Assembly (NCBI RefSeq): GCF_013032855.1
Contig: NZ_WQDA01000004.1
Coordinates: 186,001-250,000, forward strand
Source of the DNA: Ruegeria arenilitoris
GTDB taxonomy: Bacteria; Pseudomonadota; Alphaproteobacteria; Rhodobacterales; Rhodobacteraceae
Length of the DNA stretch: 64,000 nt
Direction of reading: 5' to 3'
Shown here: positions 19,186 through 26,567 of the stretch, in pieces
How the letters are laid out: each line of letters opens with the position of its first letter
Numbering within the stretch: position 1 is the stretch's first letter
Translations under genes and position numbers: made by a program
Notes under the pieces: generated by a model
What the model was told of the DNA's origin: nothing
Seen by the model: the letters and a program-made list of their open reading frames with translations, nothing else
Databases searched by the model: none

Positions 19186-19773
19186 CTATCCAGAAGCATC
19201 CGGACTTGAGTTCAAGATTAGATTTCTGTGTTCCAGATAGACTTGGAGAGAGGAGTTTTGCAGAAATTCAGTAGCATCATTGGTTGGGCGCGCAAGTCTT
19301 GCTTCTATAAACGCAAGAATACACACAACAACAAGCCCGGCTAGTATCCAAAGGTACGCGAAAAGCCCTAGCAGATCTGGGCTGGTAACTTGAACGGCTA
19401 TCGGAGGGGTGAGAAGAAGAATTGTAAGCATCAAACCTTTTTTCAACTTCTTCTGCTTCTGCAAATAATCCGTAGATATTTCCTCAACCTCATGCTCCAG
19501 CCTACGCACCCATGACAAGTACTCGTCTTCTAGTTGGCCACGTAAATAATGGCCGCAACGACAAAACTCTCTAGAAAGATACTCAATCCCTCCGCAGGCC
19601 TCACATTCCGTGGCATTCGGGCAACCTCTAGTCGGCCTAACTCCGTTGGAGCTTCCAGGTTGGTACGGTGCATCAAGTTGGGTCTCTTCTAGGATGCTAT
19701 CTACCTTGCCCAACACGCCCACTTTGCGCGGCCTCAATTGCTCGGCTTTTCGCAAAACTTCGTTCTCTAACAT
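19186..19773 (-). CDS. Zinc-ribbon and membrane-anchored protein of unknown function
   Basis: The protein has 195 residues from the ATG at 19773, which shares one base with the upstream stop (TGATG), so it is coupled to the XRE repressor. Cysteines at about 51, 57, 60, 71 and 73 (CPNATECEACGG and FCRCGH) look like a zinc ribbon. A charged, probably coiled-coil stretch runs from about 85 to 112, followed by two membrane segments (about 115-131 and 137-157) and a short tail. No family recognised. Position beside a repressor suggests a role in element maintenance, superinfection exclusion or signalling to the repressor, none of which is shown. Confidence 0.7.
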   Translation of the reverse strand: MLENEVLRKAEQLRPRKVGVLGKVDSILEETQLDAPYQPGSSNGVRPTRGCPNATECEACGGIEYLSREFCRCGHYLRGQLEDEYLSWVRRLEHEVEEISTDYLQKQKKLKKGLMLTILLLTPPIAVQVTSPDLLGLFAYLWILAGLVVVCILAFIEARLARPTNDATEFLQNSSLQVYLEHRNLILNSSPDASG

Positions 19774-20207
19774 CAAGCGACTAACCTTAAGATGGTGTCA
19801 ATTCTGGCTATATCGGGCACTTGGTTAAGGCCCTCAATCGTTTCGGGGCTCAGAGCTTCTTTGAAAAGAAAATCTATAGCGTCCCATTTCTTTTCGGGTG
19901 CTACAACAAGGCCGCGATTAATTATTCTGTGCTCAACTGCGATTCCAAGTTTACGATAGGCATGCGCCATTTCCGAATGTCGGCGGCTTTTGCCTTCAGC
20001 AGTGTCCCCTTCGAGCATCCAGAGCGGATCGACATCGAATTCTTCATAAACCTTCAGAAGTAGGGTGGCGGTTAGGTCGCGTTGGCCACGTTCATAGTAC
20101 TGATATGCACTTCGACTGATGCTAAGTCGTTGCGCCATTTCTTCTTGTGACAGACGCGCCTCGGTTCGGACAGCCGCAAGGCGCACCCCTAGGTCAGGAA
20201 CAGTCAT
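19773..20207 (-). CDS. XRE-family transcriptional regulator (phage-repressor-like)
   Basis: The protein has 144 residues from the ATG at 20207; a longer start at 20237 is possible. The helix-turn-helix (LGVRLAAVRTEARLSQEEMA then LSISRSAYQYYERGQRDL) fills residues 5-60, followed by LKVYEEFDVDPLWMLEG, typical of lambda-type repressors. The C-terminal part has no protease catalytic motif visible, so it is not a LexA-like self-cleaving repressor. It is divergent from the Xis-like and integrase genes, and an inverted repeat in the gap is a plausible operator. Confidence 0.9.
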   Translation of the reverse strand: MTVPDLGVRLAAVRTEARLSQEEMAQRLSISRSAYQYYERGQRDLTATLLLKVYEEFDVDPLWMLEGDTAEGKSRRHSEMAHAYRKLGIAVEHRIINRGLVVAPEKKWDAIDFLFKEALSPETIEGLNQVPDIARIDTILRLVA

Positions 20208-20222
20208 GATGTACCTTTTTGT

Positions 20223-20266
20223 GGTTGCATTGACCACGATTATGGTTATCTCTATTCAATGTAACC
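20223..20266 (+). promoter_or_regulatory. Inverted repeat, candidate operator of the XRE repressor
   Basis: GGTTGCATTGA (20223-20233) and TCAATGTAACC (20256-20266) are inverted 11-base arms with one mismatch, 22 bases apart, in the divergent gap between the repressor and the Xis-like gene. Such paired arms suit binding of two repressor dimers. Confidence 0.45.
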
Positions 20267-20378
20267 GCTCATAGAGGCATTTAGTTCGTTTTAGGTAGCA
20301 TTATCGTAGTTTTGTTTCGATCTGAACGCAAAACGAAAATTTTGCCTCGATATGTGTGCAGTCATTGAGGAGTTGAAA

Positions 20379-20723
20379 TTGCAAAAAATTCTCGAGACAC
20401 CAAGGGAATTAGCTGAACGAGTGGGCATCCCCGTTTCAAACGTTCGCTATCTAATCCGCGAAGACATGCTGGATCATATTTATACAGCCCCAGGCCGACG
20501 AAACCCCAAGATTCCCAATGGTGCGTGGGAACGATACCTCGATCAATTTACGGTGAAAGCATGCCCCGCAAACCGACCCCGCCCCGCCTTGCACGCGACC
20601 GAAAACGCCTCGCCGATGGCAATTGGTACATCTACTGGACCGAAGGGGGACGCAGCCGTGAGCACTCGACTGGCACTGGGGATCGCGACCAGGCTGAACT
20701 CTACTTCGCAGAATGGAAGCTAA
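20379..20723 (+). CDS. Small Xis-like DNA-binding protein
   Basis: I take a TTG at 20379 as start because GAGGAG lies 7 bases before it; an in-frame ATG at 20352 has no such site. Residues 1-60 (RELAERVGIPVSNVRYLIRE then PKIPNGAWERYLDQF) look like a short winged-helix/MerR-type excisionase or DNA-binding domain. The last 163 bases overlap the integrase gene in another frame, and that tail looks like low-complexity read-through, so the functional part is probably the first ~65 residues. It precedes the integrase as excisionase genes often do. Confidence 0.55.
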   Translation: MQKILETPRELAERVGIPVSNVRYLIREDMLDHIYTAPGRRNPKIPNGAWERYLDQFTVKACPANRPRPALHATENASPMAIGTSTGPKGDAAVSTRLALGIATRLNSTSQNGS

Positions 20724-21655
20724 GGCGCTTCAGGCCGGATCGCGCGGTCGAGCCACACGAATTCTATGTGACTGACGCAGTTTCGCACTATCTGGCGAAG
20801 CGATTTGACGACGTTACTGACCCGGAGCGTTTGGCCAATGCAGCAAAGCCAATCATCAGGTTTTTTGATGGCTATGCCGTGGGCGATATCAACGATGTGC
20901 TCATTAAAGAATACTGCCAGAAACGCCGGAAGAGCCGTCGAGACAAGGGGCTGAAGGACGGCACCTTGCGAAGGGAGCTCAGTTTGCTCTCCACTGCTAT
21001 CCGGCGTGCCGAGGAAGATCAGCTAATCACGCGCAAAATAACGGTCCGACTACCTCCGAAACCCGAGGGTCGTATCCGATTCCTGACATGTGATGAAGCG
21101 CTAAGGCTAATCCGGGTATCGCGGAGCTTCGATACGCCTCTGGAGGATGGCGTGCCGACCGAGTCAAAGACTGAGCACCTGACTCTGTTTCTTAGGATCG
21201 GATTGCTGACCGGCCAGCGAAAGGAGGCGATCCTATCCTTGCGCTGGTCTGATATCGATTTTCATAGCAACATCATCTACTGGAACCCCGTTGGACGGCG
21301 CCGCACGAAAAAGGAACGCCCGAGTTCTAGGCTGCCTGCGCGTCTGAAGAAGCACCTGCTATGCCGACGAAGGCGGTTTCCGGTAGACGAATTCGTAGTC
21401 ACCCATCGCGGCAAGTCACTGCAGAACGTCAAACGCGCATTTAGGACTGCCGTTGTGGCGGCAGGCTTGGAGACCGAGGGGGACCGAAAAGTCGTTCCAC
21501 ACACTCTGCGGCACACCTGTGCGACCTGGCTAATGCAAAAGGGGGCGCCCAAGTGGGACGCCTGCGGCTTCCTGGGTATGACCCACGAAACGCTTGAGAA
21601 GAACTATGGGCATCATCACCCTGATCACCAGAGAGGAGCGGCGGATGCAATCTGA
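20561..21655 (+). CDS. Tyrosine recombinase / phage integrase
   Basis: The protein has 364 residues from the ATG at 20561 (MPRKPTPPRLARDRKR). The N-terminal half has an arm/core-binding region (SREHSTGTGDRDQAELYFAE). The catalytic domain shows Arg in LLTGQRKEAILSLRWSDIDF, the HTLRHTCATWLMQKG box (His and Arg) and the nucleophilic Tyr in HETLEKNYGHHH. All key residues are present, so it is probably active. It ends 105 bp before the tRNA-Pro fragment, the expected place for an integrase next to its attachment site. Confidence 0.93.
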   Translation: MPRKPTPPRLARDRKRLADGNWYIYWTEGGRSREHSTGTGDRDQAELYFAEWKLRRFRPDRAVEPHEFYVTDAVSHYLAKRFDDVTDPERLANAAKPIIRFFDGYAVGDINDVLIKEYCQKRRKSRRDKGLKDGTLRRELSLLSTAIRRAEEDQLITRKITVRLPPKPEGRIRFLTCDEALRLIRVSRSFDTPLEDGVPTESKTEHLTLFLRIGLLTGQRKEAILSLRWSDIDFHSNIIYWNPVGRRRTKKERPSSRLPARLKKHLLCRRRRFPVDEFVVTHRGKSLQNVKRAFRTAVVAAGLETEGDRKVVPHTLRHTCATWLMQKGAPKWDACGFLGMTHETLEKNYGHHHPDHQRGAADAI

Positions 21656-21760
21656 TATCCAGATCGTTTCCGGATATAGATCGGTACAAACGTGAACAAA
21701 GGAACAGTGAAATGATAGTACATTACAATAATTACAATGGGTTAAAGTCAGGCCCGTTCC

Positions 21761-21805
21761 TTCGGGAGGCAGGGGTCGGAGGTTCGAATCCTCTCACTCC
21801 GACCA
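21761..21805 (+). other. tRNA-Pro 3' fragment, probable attachment site
   Basis: The sequence reads TTCGGGA (anticodon loop, CGG), then the variable region, T-arm with loop TTCGAAT, and acceptor strand CACTCCGACCA with encoded CCA. The 5' half of a tRNA (expected to begin CGGAGTG) is missing just upstream, so this is a 3' half only, as left by integration into a tRNA-Pro gene. An intact tRNA-Pro is expected at the far left end of the element. I saw no second copy in the window. Confidence 0.8.
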
Positions 21806-21812
21806 ATAAAAC

Positions 21813-21836
21813 AAGGCGCCCTGTGGCGCCTTTTTT
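21813..21836 (+). terminator. Intrinsic terminator of the tRNA-Pro locus
   Basis: AAGGCGCC and GGCGCCTT form an 8-bp stem around CTGT, ending in a run of six T. It follows the CCA of the tRNA fragment by 7 bases, so it is the original terminator of the host tRNA gene and marks chromosome outside the element. Confidence 0.9.
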
Positions 21837-21994
21837 GGTTGGTCGTATCTCCAAACATGTCCGGGGCAGCAACGTGCTGAATTATTCGGCATCCGCGCAC
21901 GATCTGCCATCTAGATAGGCGCTTTCCAGGGAATTGAACGCAGCGCTCCGAGGGTGGCATTGCCTCGCTCTGCCTGCTTGGTCAGTTCGATGTT

Positions 21995-22579
21995 ATGAAC
22001 CAAACGTTGACCGTTGTTGTTGTCGAACAGAACCCGGACCGCGCCGATGCGATCCTCGAGGCCCTGAAAGCGGCGGGGAGCGTCGAGGCGCAGGTGATCG
22101 ATGGCGTGTCTGAATTGCCGAGCAAGATTGCTGTCCACAATCCCGATGTCGTTCTGATCGACATCGACAATCCATCTCGGGACATGCTTGAAGAACTGAC
22201 AACCGCCTCCGGCCCGATGGAGCGGCCGGTTGCCATGTTCGTATCCGGGGCTGCAGGCGGCCTGTCCAAAGCTGCGGTCGAAGCAGGTGTCTCGGCCTAT
22301 GTCGTCGACGGTCTGCATCCCGAAAGGGTCAAGCCCATCATCGACACCGCCATCGCCCGTTTCCAAGTACTGCGCCAGATGCGGACCGAGTTGGCGGAAA
22401 CCCGACGCGCATTGGAAGAGCGCAAGGTGATCGACCGCGCGAAAGGGCTGTTGATGAAAGCAAAGGGCATTCAGGAAGATGAAGCATATGCCCTGCTGCG
22501 CAAGACCGCCATGAATCAGAATCGTCGGGTGGCCGATGTTGCCGAGGCTTTGGTGACCGCTTCGGGGCTGCTGTCATGA
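21995..22579 (+). CDS. nasT: ANTAR-domain response regulator NasT
   Basis: The protein has 194 residues: an N-terminal receiver-like domain (about 1-125; LTVVVVEQNPDRADAILEAL and the aspartate in DVVLIDIDN) and a C-terminal ANTAR RNA-binding domain (VIDRAKGLLMKAKGIQEDEA then YALLRKTAMNQNRRVADVAE). NasT binds a two-hairpin leader RNA and prevents termination; NasS holds it inactive when nitrate is absent. The neighbouring nasS gene overlaps by 4 bases, and a terminator-bearing leader lies before nrtA, so the regulatory circuit is complete here. Confidence 0.92.
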   Translation: MNQTLTVVVVEQNPDRADAILEALKAAGSVEAQVIDGVSELPSKIAVHNPDVVLIDIDNPSRDMLEELTTASGPMERPVAMFVSGAAGGLSKAAVEAGVSAYVVDGLHPERVKPIIDTAIARFQVLRQMRTELAETRRALEERKVIDRAKGLLMKAKGIQEDEAYALLRKTAMNQNRRVADVAEALVTASGLLS

Positions 22580-23745
22580 GGGCGGTCTCGCTCCGAGCGG
22601 CCTATATGCCGTTGGTCGATGCGGCCCCACTGATCGTGGCGCACGAGATGGGATATGATCAGGCCGAGGGCATCTCTCTGGACCTGCGCCCCGCCCCGTC
22701 CTGGTCCTCGTTGCGGGACATGCTGGCCTTCGGACATGTTGATGCGGCACATCTACTGTCCCCTGTCCCGGTGGCCATGGCGCTGGGGCTTGGGGGGATC
22801 GTCACGCCCCTTTCGGCCGTATCGGTCCTGTCGGTCAATGGAAACGTGATCGGCGTTGGCCGCCAACTGGAGGCGCGGCTGCGCGAAAATGGCTATGCCT
22901 TCGATTTCAGCGACGCCACTGCGGCCGGAGCGGCATTGGCAAAAGCGGCCGGTGGAACGCTGACCTTCGGGGTTCCGTTTCCGTTTTCCATGCATGTGGA
23001 ACTGCTGCGATATTGGGTCAGCGGCACGGAACTCGCCTCGACCCAGGTTGAGATCCGCACCGTTCCCCCACCGCTGATGGCCCAGGCCCTGGCCGCCGGT
23101 GAGATCGATGCTTTTTGCGTGGGTGAGCCCTGGGGGTCGTTTTCCGTCGATGACCGGGTGGGTGCGCTCCTGCTCCCGGGAAACGCGATTTGGTCCTGCG
23201 CCCCTGAAAAGGTGCTGGCCGTGCGAACGGAATGGGCGCAGACGGAACCACATCTGACGGGCGCATTGCTGCGGGCGATCTGGCGGGCAGGCCGGTGGCT
23301 TTCAAATCCCGAAAGCCTGACCACGGCGTCGGAGATGCTGGCGCAGAGGCTCTATCTGGATGTTCCCGCGGACCTGGTCGACCGGGCATTGACCGGACAA
23401 TTTGCGATTTCAGCGCGCGGAGACCAGCGTCAGGTCGACCGGTTTGTCACTTTTCATGAAGGCGCAACGGGTTTTCCGTGGCGCAGTCAGGCCAAATGGA
23501 TCGCGCACCACATGGCGCGAAGATATGGACTGGATCCGTCAGATGCCGAGCGTACGGCAGCCGATGTGTTCCAAAGTGACCTGTATCGGCGCGAGCTGCA
23601 GGGAATCGGTGTTGTCATGCCCGCCGAATCTGAAAAACCCGAGGGTGCCGGCAACGATCCGACGCTAGTGTCCGGCCCGGGCGGCAAGCTGATGTTGCCG
23701 CAAAACGTCTTTTTCGACAGTCGGATTTTTGAGCCTTCCCAGTAA
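22576..23745 (+). CDS. nasS: Nitrate sensor NasS (NrtA/CmpA-like, cytoplasmic)
   Basis: The protein has 389 residues and is related to the nitrate-binding NrtA made downstream (shared blocks include PPPLMAQALAAGEIDAFCVGE against [21 protein letters not shown]), but it has no signal peptide and starts directly with the fold (VSLRAAYMPLVDAAPLIVAH). That is the known form of NasS, which binds nitrate or nitrite in the cytoplasm and then releases NasT. The ATGA overlap couples it to nasT. Confidence 0.9.
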   Translation: MRAVSLRAAYMPLVDAAPLIVAHEMGYDQAEGISLDLRPAPSWSSLRDMLAFGHVDAAHLLSPVPVAMALGLGGIVTPLSAVSVLSVNGNVIGVGRQLEARLRENGYAFDFSDATAAGAALAKAAGGTLTFGVPFPFSMHVELLRYWVSGTELASTQVEIRTVPPPLMAQALAAGEIDAFCVGEPWGSFSVDDRVGALLLPGNAIWSCAPEKVLAVRTEWAQTEPHLTGALLRAIWRAGRWLSNPESLTTASEMLAQRLYLDVPADLVDRALTGQFAISARGDQRQVDRFVTFHEGATGFPWRSQAKWIAHHMARRYGLDPSDAERTAADVFQSDLYRRELQGIGVVMPAESEKPEGAGNDPTLVSGPGGKLMLPQNVFFDSRIFEPSQ

Positions 23746-24039
23746 GTGCGCCTAATTTTTTTGCACTGCAGCGTCAAATTATGCTGCATTGCAGAATTTT
23801 CACCTGATGGCCGTCAATTTCGGATGACTCATCTGCTCACCGGTGCCTTTATCAGGACAACGGCAGGCAACGTCGCCCACCGTAGGAATTCGCCCGATGT
23901 CTTGGGCAAAACTTCTGAGCAAAGCCGCTCGACCAACCGCCTTCTCCTTCCGGCGGTGTGTGTCGGCGGCTTTTTTTTGGCCCGAACGTTGCTCGGGTCG
24001 CCACCCAGCCCGGTTTGGGCCGGACCGAAAGGAACAAAG
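23746..24039 (+). promoter_or_regulatory. Leader of the nitrate operon with antitermination layout
   Basis: The 294-bp stretch between nasS and nrtA carries a strong terminator near its end and several hairpins before it. One is TGCAGC (23767-23772) pairing with GCTGCA around 23783, which can close to a six-base loop. Another is GCCC near 23892 pairing with GGGC at 23903, also near six bases in the loop. ANTAR proteins bind paired hairpins with six-base loops; the match to the expected loop bases is imperfect. Confidence 0.6.
23924..23978 (+). terminator. Leader terminator before nrtA
   Basis: GCCGC plus CGAC (23924-23933, one T bulged) pairs with GTCGGCGGC (23962-23970), with an inner stem CCGCC/GGCGG (23937-23941, 23952-23956), followed at once by eight T. 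It lies 61 bases before the nrtA ATG, so transcription must read through it: the point NasT would control. Confidence 0.8.
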
Positions 24040-25407
24040 ATGAAAAAACTCATTCTGAGTCTTGTTGCGACGACAGCCCTTGTTGCGCCGGCCACCGCAG
24101 AAATGCTGGAGCTGGAAAAGGACGAACTGACCTTCGGCTTCATCAAGCTGACCGACATGGCGCCGCTGGCCGTTGCCTATGAGCAGGGGTATTTCCTGGA
24201 CGAGGGCCTGTTCGTGACGCTCGAGGCGCAGGCCAACTGGAAGGTTCTGCTGGACGGCGTGATCGGCGGCCAGCTGGACGGTGCGCATATGCTGGCCGGT
24301 CAACCGCTGGCGGCGACCATTGGTTATGGAACCGAGGCGCATATCATCACGCCCTTCTCGATGGACCTGAACGGCAACGGCATCACGGTATCCAACGAGG
24401 TCTGGGCGGAGATGAAACCCAACATCCCGGTGATGGACGACGGCCGCCCGCAGCATCCGATCAGCGCCGAGGCACTGGCTCCGGTGGTCGAGAAGTACAA
24501 GGCCGAGGGCAAGCCTTTCAACATGGGCATGGTGTTCCCGGTTTCGACCCACAATTACGAACTGCGCTACTGGCTGGCCGCCGGGGGGCTGAACCCGGGC
24601 TATTACAGCCCTGAAAACGTGACCGGTCAGATCGGCGCGGACGTGTTCCTGTCGGTCACCCCGCCACCGCAGATGCCCGCGACGCTCGAGGCCGGCACGA
24701 TCCATGGCTATTGCGTGGGCGAGCCTTGGAACCAGCAGGCGGTGTTCAAGGGCATCGGCGTTCCGGTCATCACCGACTACGAGCTGTGGAAGAACAACCC
24801 TGAAAAGGTGTTCGGCATCACCGCCGAATTCGCCGAGGAATACCCGAACACCACCTTGGCCGTGACCAAGGCGCTGATCCGTGCGGCGATGTGGCTGGAC
24901 GAGAACGACAATGCCAACCGTCCCGAGGCGGTCGAGATCCTCAGCCGCCCGGAATATGTAGGGGCCGATTACGAGGTGATCGCCAACTCGATGACCGGCA
25001 CGTTCGAATACGAAAAGGGCGACAAGCGCGAGGTGCCCGATTTCAACGTGTTCTTCCGCTACAACGCGACCTATCCGTTCTATTCCGACGCGGTCTGGTA
25101 CCTGACCCAGATGCGCCGCTGGGGGCAGATCCCCGAAGCCAAGGCAGACAGCTGGTATGACGAGGTCGCCAAGTCGGTCTACAAGCCCGAGATCTATCTG
25201 CAGGCCGCGCGCCTTCTGGTCGAAGAAGGCCTGGCGGACGAGGCCGATTTCCCCTGGGACAGCGACGGCTACAAGGCGCCCACCCCAGCCGAGGACATCA
25301 TCGACGGCATTCCCTTCGATGGCCACGCGCCGAACGCCTATCTCGAAAGCCTGCCGATCGGCCTGAAGGGCGACCAGAAGGTCGTCGGGACCGAAATCCA
25401 AGGCTGA
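24040..25407 (+). CDS. nrtA: Nitrate ABC transporter substrate-binding protein
   Basis: The protein has 455 residues from the ATG at 24040, chosen for AAAGGAAC upstream and a good signal peptide ([20 protein letters not shown]). The longer open frame to the left is leader RNA. It is a CmpA/NrtA-type protein ([40 protein letters not shown]) that binds nitrate or nitrite in the periplasm. It is the first gene of the nrt-nir-nas operon, and a 10-bp hairpin follows its stop, which would let it be made in excess over the membrane parts. Confidence 0.93.
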   Translation: MKKLILSLVATTALVAPATAEMLELEKDELTFGFIKLTDMAPLAVAYEQGYFLDEGLFVTLEAQANWKVLLDGVIGGQLDGAHMLAGQPLAATIGYGTEAHIITPFSMDLNGNGITVSNEVWAEMKPNIPVMDDGRPQHPISAEALAPVVEKYKAEGKPFNMGMVFPVSTHNYELRYWLAAGGLNPGYYSPENVTGQIGADVFLSVTPPPQMPATLEAGTIHGYCVGEPWNQQAVFKGIGVPVITDYELWKNNPEKVFGITAEFAEEYPNTTLAVTKALIRAAMWLDENDNANRPEAVEILSRPEYVGADYEVIANSMTGTFEYEKGDKREVPDFNVFFRYNATYPFYSDAVWYLTQMRRWGQIPEAKADSWYDEVAKSVYKPEIYLQAARLLVEEGLADEADFPWDSDGYKAPTPAEDIIDGIPFDGHAPNAYLESLPIGLKGDQKVVGTEIQG

Positions 25408-25416
25408 CCCCGAACC

Positions 25417-25444
25417 GCCCTGCCCGGCTGCGGTCGGGCAGGGC
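25417..25444 (+). other. Intergenic hairpin after nrtA
   Basis: GCCCTGCCCG (25417-25426) pairs perfectly with CGGGCAGGGC (25435-25444) around an 8-base loop, with no T-run. It is probably an mRNA-stabilising or partial-attenuation hairpin between the binding-protein and permease genes. Confidence 0.7.
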
Positions 25445-25479
25445 CCCTGAAACGCCCCGCCATCGCAAGGACGCATCAG

Positions 25480-26562
25480 ATGACAACGGTCGATCCGGAA
25501 TTCAACGCAGACGCCGCACGGGACGCGCGCCGCGCCCGTCTTTTCACCCGCATCAACGCCGCCGACAAATGGTTCCAGGTGCTGGGCCTCAGCTGGGCCA
25601 CCCCGGTTCTGAAGGCCGCCGCCGGCGACAATCCCCGCGCCCAGATGGCCGAGATCTGGCGGCTGCTGATCGTGCCGATCCTGTCGATCTGCGCCTTCCT
25701 GCTGCTGTGGGCGACGCTGGCCCCCAAGGTACAGACATCGCTTGGGGCGGTGCCCGGCCCGGCGCAGGTCTGGGAGGAAATGGTCAACCTGAATCAGGAC
25801 GCTCAGGCCAAGGCCGCCAAACGCGCCAAGTTCGAGGCGATGGTCGAAAAGCGGAACCAGAAGCTGATCGAGGCCGGACGCGCGGACGAGGTCAAGCAGG
25901 TCGCCTATACCGGCGCGCCGTCTTACTACCAGCAGATCTGGACCTCGATCAAAACCGTGTTCTTCGGGTTCCTGATCGCCACGGTCGTGGCGGTGCCGCT
26001 GGGCATCGCGGCGGGGCTGTCGCCCACCGCAAACGCGGCGCTGAACCCGCTGATCCAGGTGTTCAAACCGGTCTCGCCGCTGGCCTGGCTGCCGATCGTG
26101 ACGATGATCGTCTCGGCCGTCTATGTCACCAATGACGGCTGGTTCGCGAAATCCTTCCTGATCTCGGCCATCACGGTGACGCTGTGTTCGCTGTGGCCCA
26201 CGCTGATCAACACCTCGTTGGGCGTGGCCTCGATCGACAAGGATCTGGTGAACGTGTCCAAGGTTCTGAAGATGAACACCTGGACCAAGATCACCAAGCT
26301 GGTGCTGCCCTCGGCGCTGCCGCTGATCTTCACCGGCCTGCGCCTGTCGCTGGGCGTGGGTTGGATGGTCCTGATCGCGGCCGAGATGTTGGCGCAGAAC
26401 CCGGGCCTGGGCAAATTCGTCTGGGACGAGTTCCAGAACGGCTCGTCCAGCTCGCTGGCCCGGATCATGGTGGCAGTCTTCACCATCGGCATCATCGGCT
26501 TCCTGCTGGACCGGGTGATGTACGCGCTGCAGTCCCTGTTTACCTTTACAAACAACCGGTGA
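25480..26562 (+). CDS. nrtB: Nitrate ABC transporter permease
   Basis: The protein has 360 residues. A membrane segment near residues 63-85 (IVPILSICAFLLLWATLAPK) is followed by a charged, soluble insert (about 100-145, rich in Lys/Glu) and then the BPD permease domain with five further segments. The EAA-type loop is seen around VNVSKVLKMNTWTKITKLVLPSA. The N-terminal ~60 residues and the insert make it longer than the ~280-residue cyanobacterial NrtB. It works with NrtA and the double ATPase. Confidence 0.92.
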   Translation: MTTVDPEFNADAARDARRARLFTRINAADKWFQVLGLSWATPVLKAAAGDNPRAQMAEIWRLLIVPILSICAFLLLWATLAPKVQTSLGAVPGPAQVWEEMVNLNQDAQAKAAKRAKFEAMVEKRNQKLIEAGRADEVKQVAYTGAPSYYQQIWTSIKTVFFGFLIATVVAVPLGIAAGLSPTANAALNPLIQVFKPVSPLAWLPIVTMIVSAVYVTNDGWFAKSFLISAITVTLCSLWPTLINTSLGVASIDKDLVNVSKVLKMNTWTKITKLVLPSALPLIFTGLRLSLGVGWMVLIAAEMLAQNPGLGKFVWDEFQNGSSSSLARIMVAVFTIGIIGFLLDRVMYALQSLFTFTNNR

Positions 26563-26567
26563 GCGTG

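Larger units (their letters stand above)
19186..21805. mobile_element. Right end of an integrated element (repressor, Xis-like, integrase, att site)
   Basis: An XRE repressor with a coupled membrane gene is divergent from an Xis-like gene and a tyrosine integrase, and the integrase stops 105 bp before a truncated tRNA-Pro 3' end. The element therefore lies left of 21805. Its left boundary, expected at an intact tRNA-Pro, is not in the window; how much of 1-19 kb belongs to it is unknown. Confidence 0.65.

Noticed and set aside
23800..25476. A 558-codon open frame on the minus strand
   Set aside because: It lies antisense to nrtA and its leader, has no recognisable domain, and is explained by the GC-rich codon style of nrtA.
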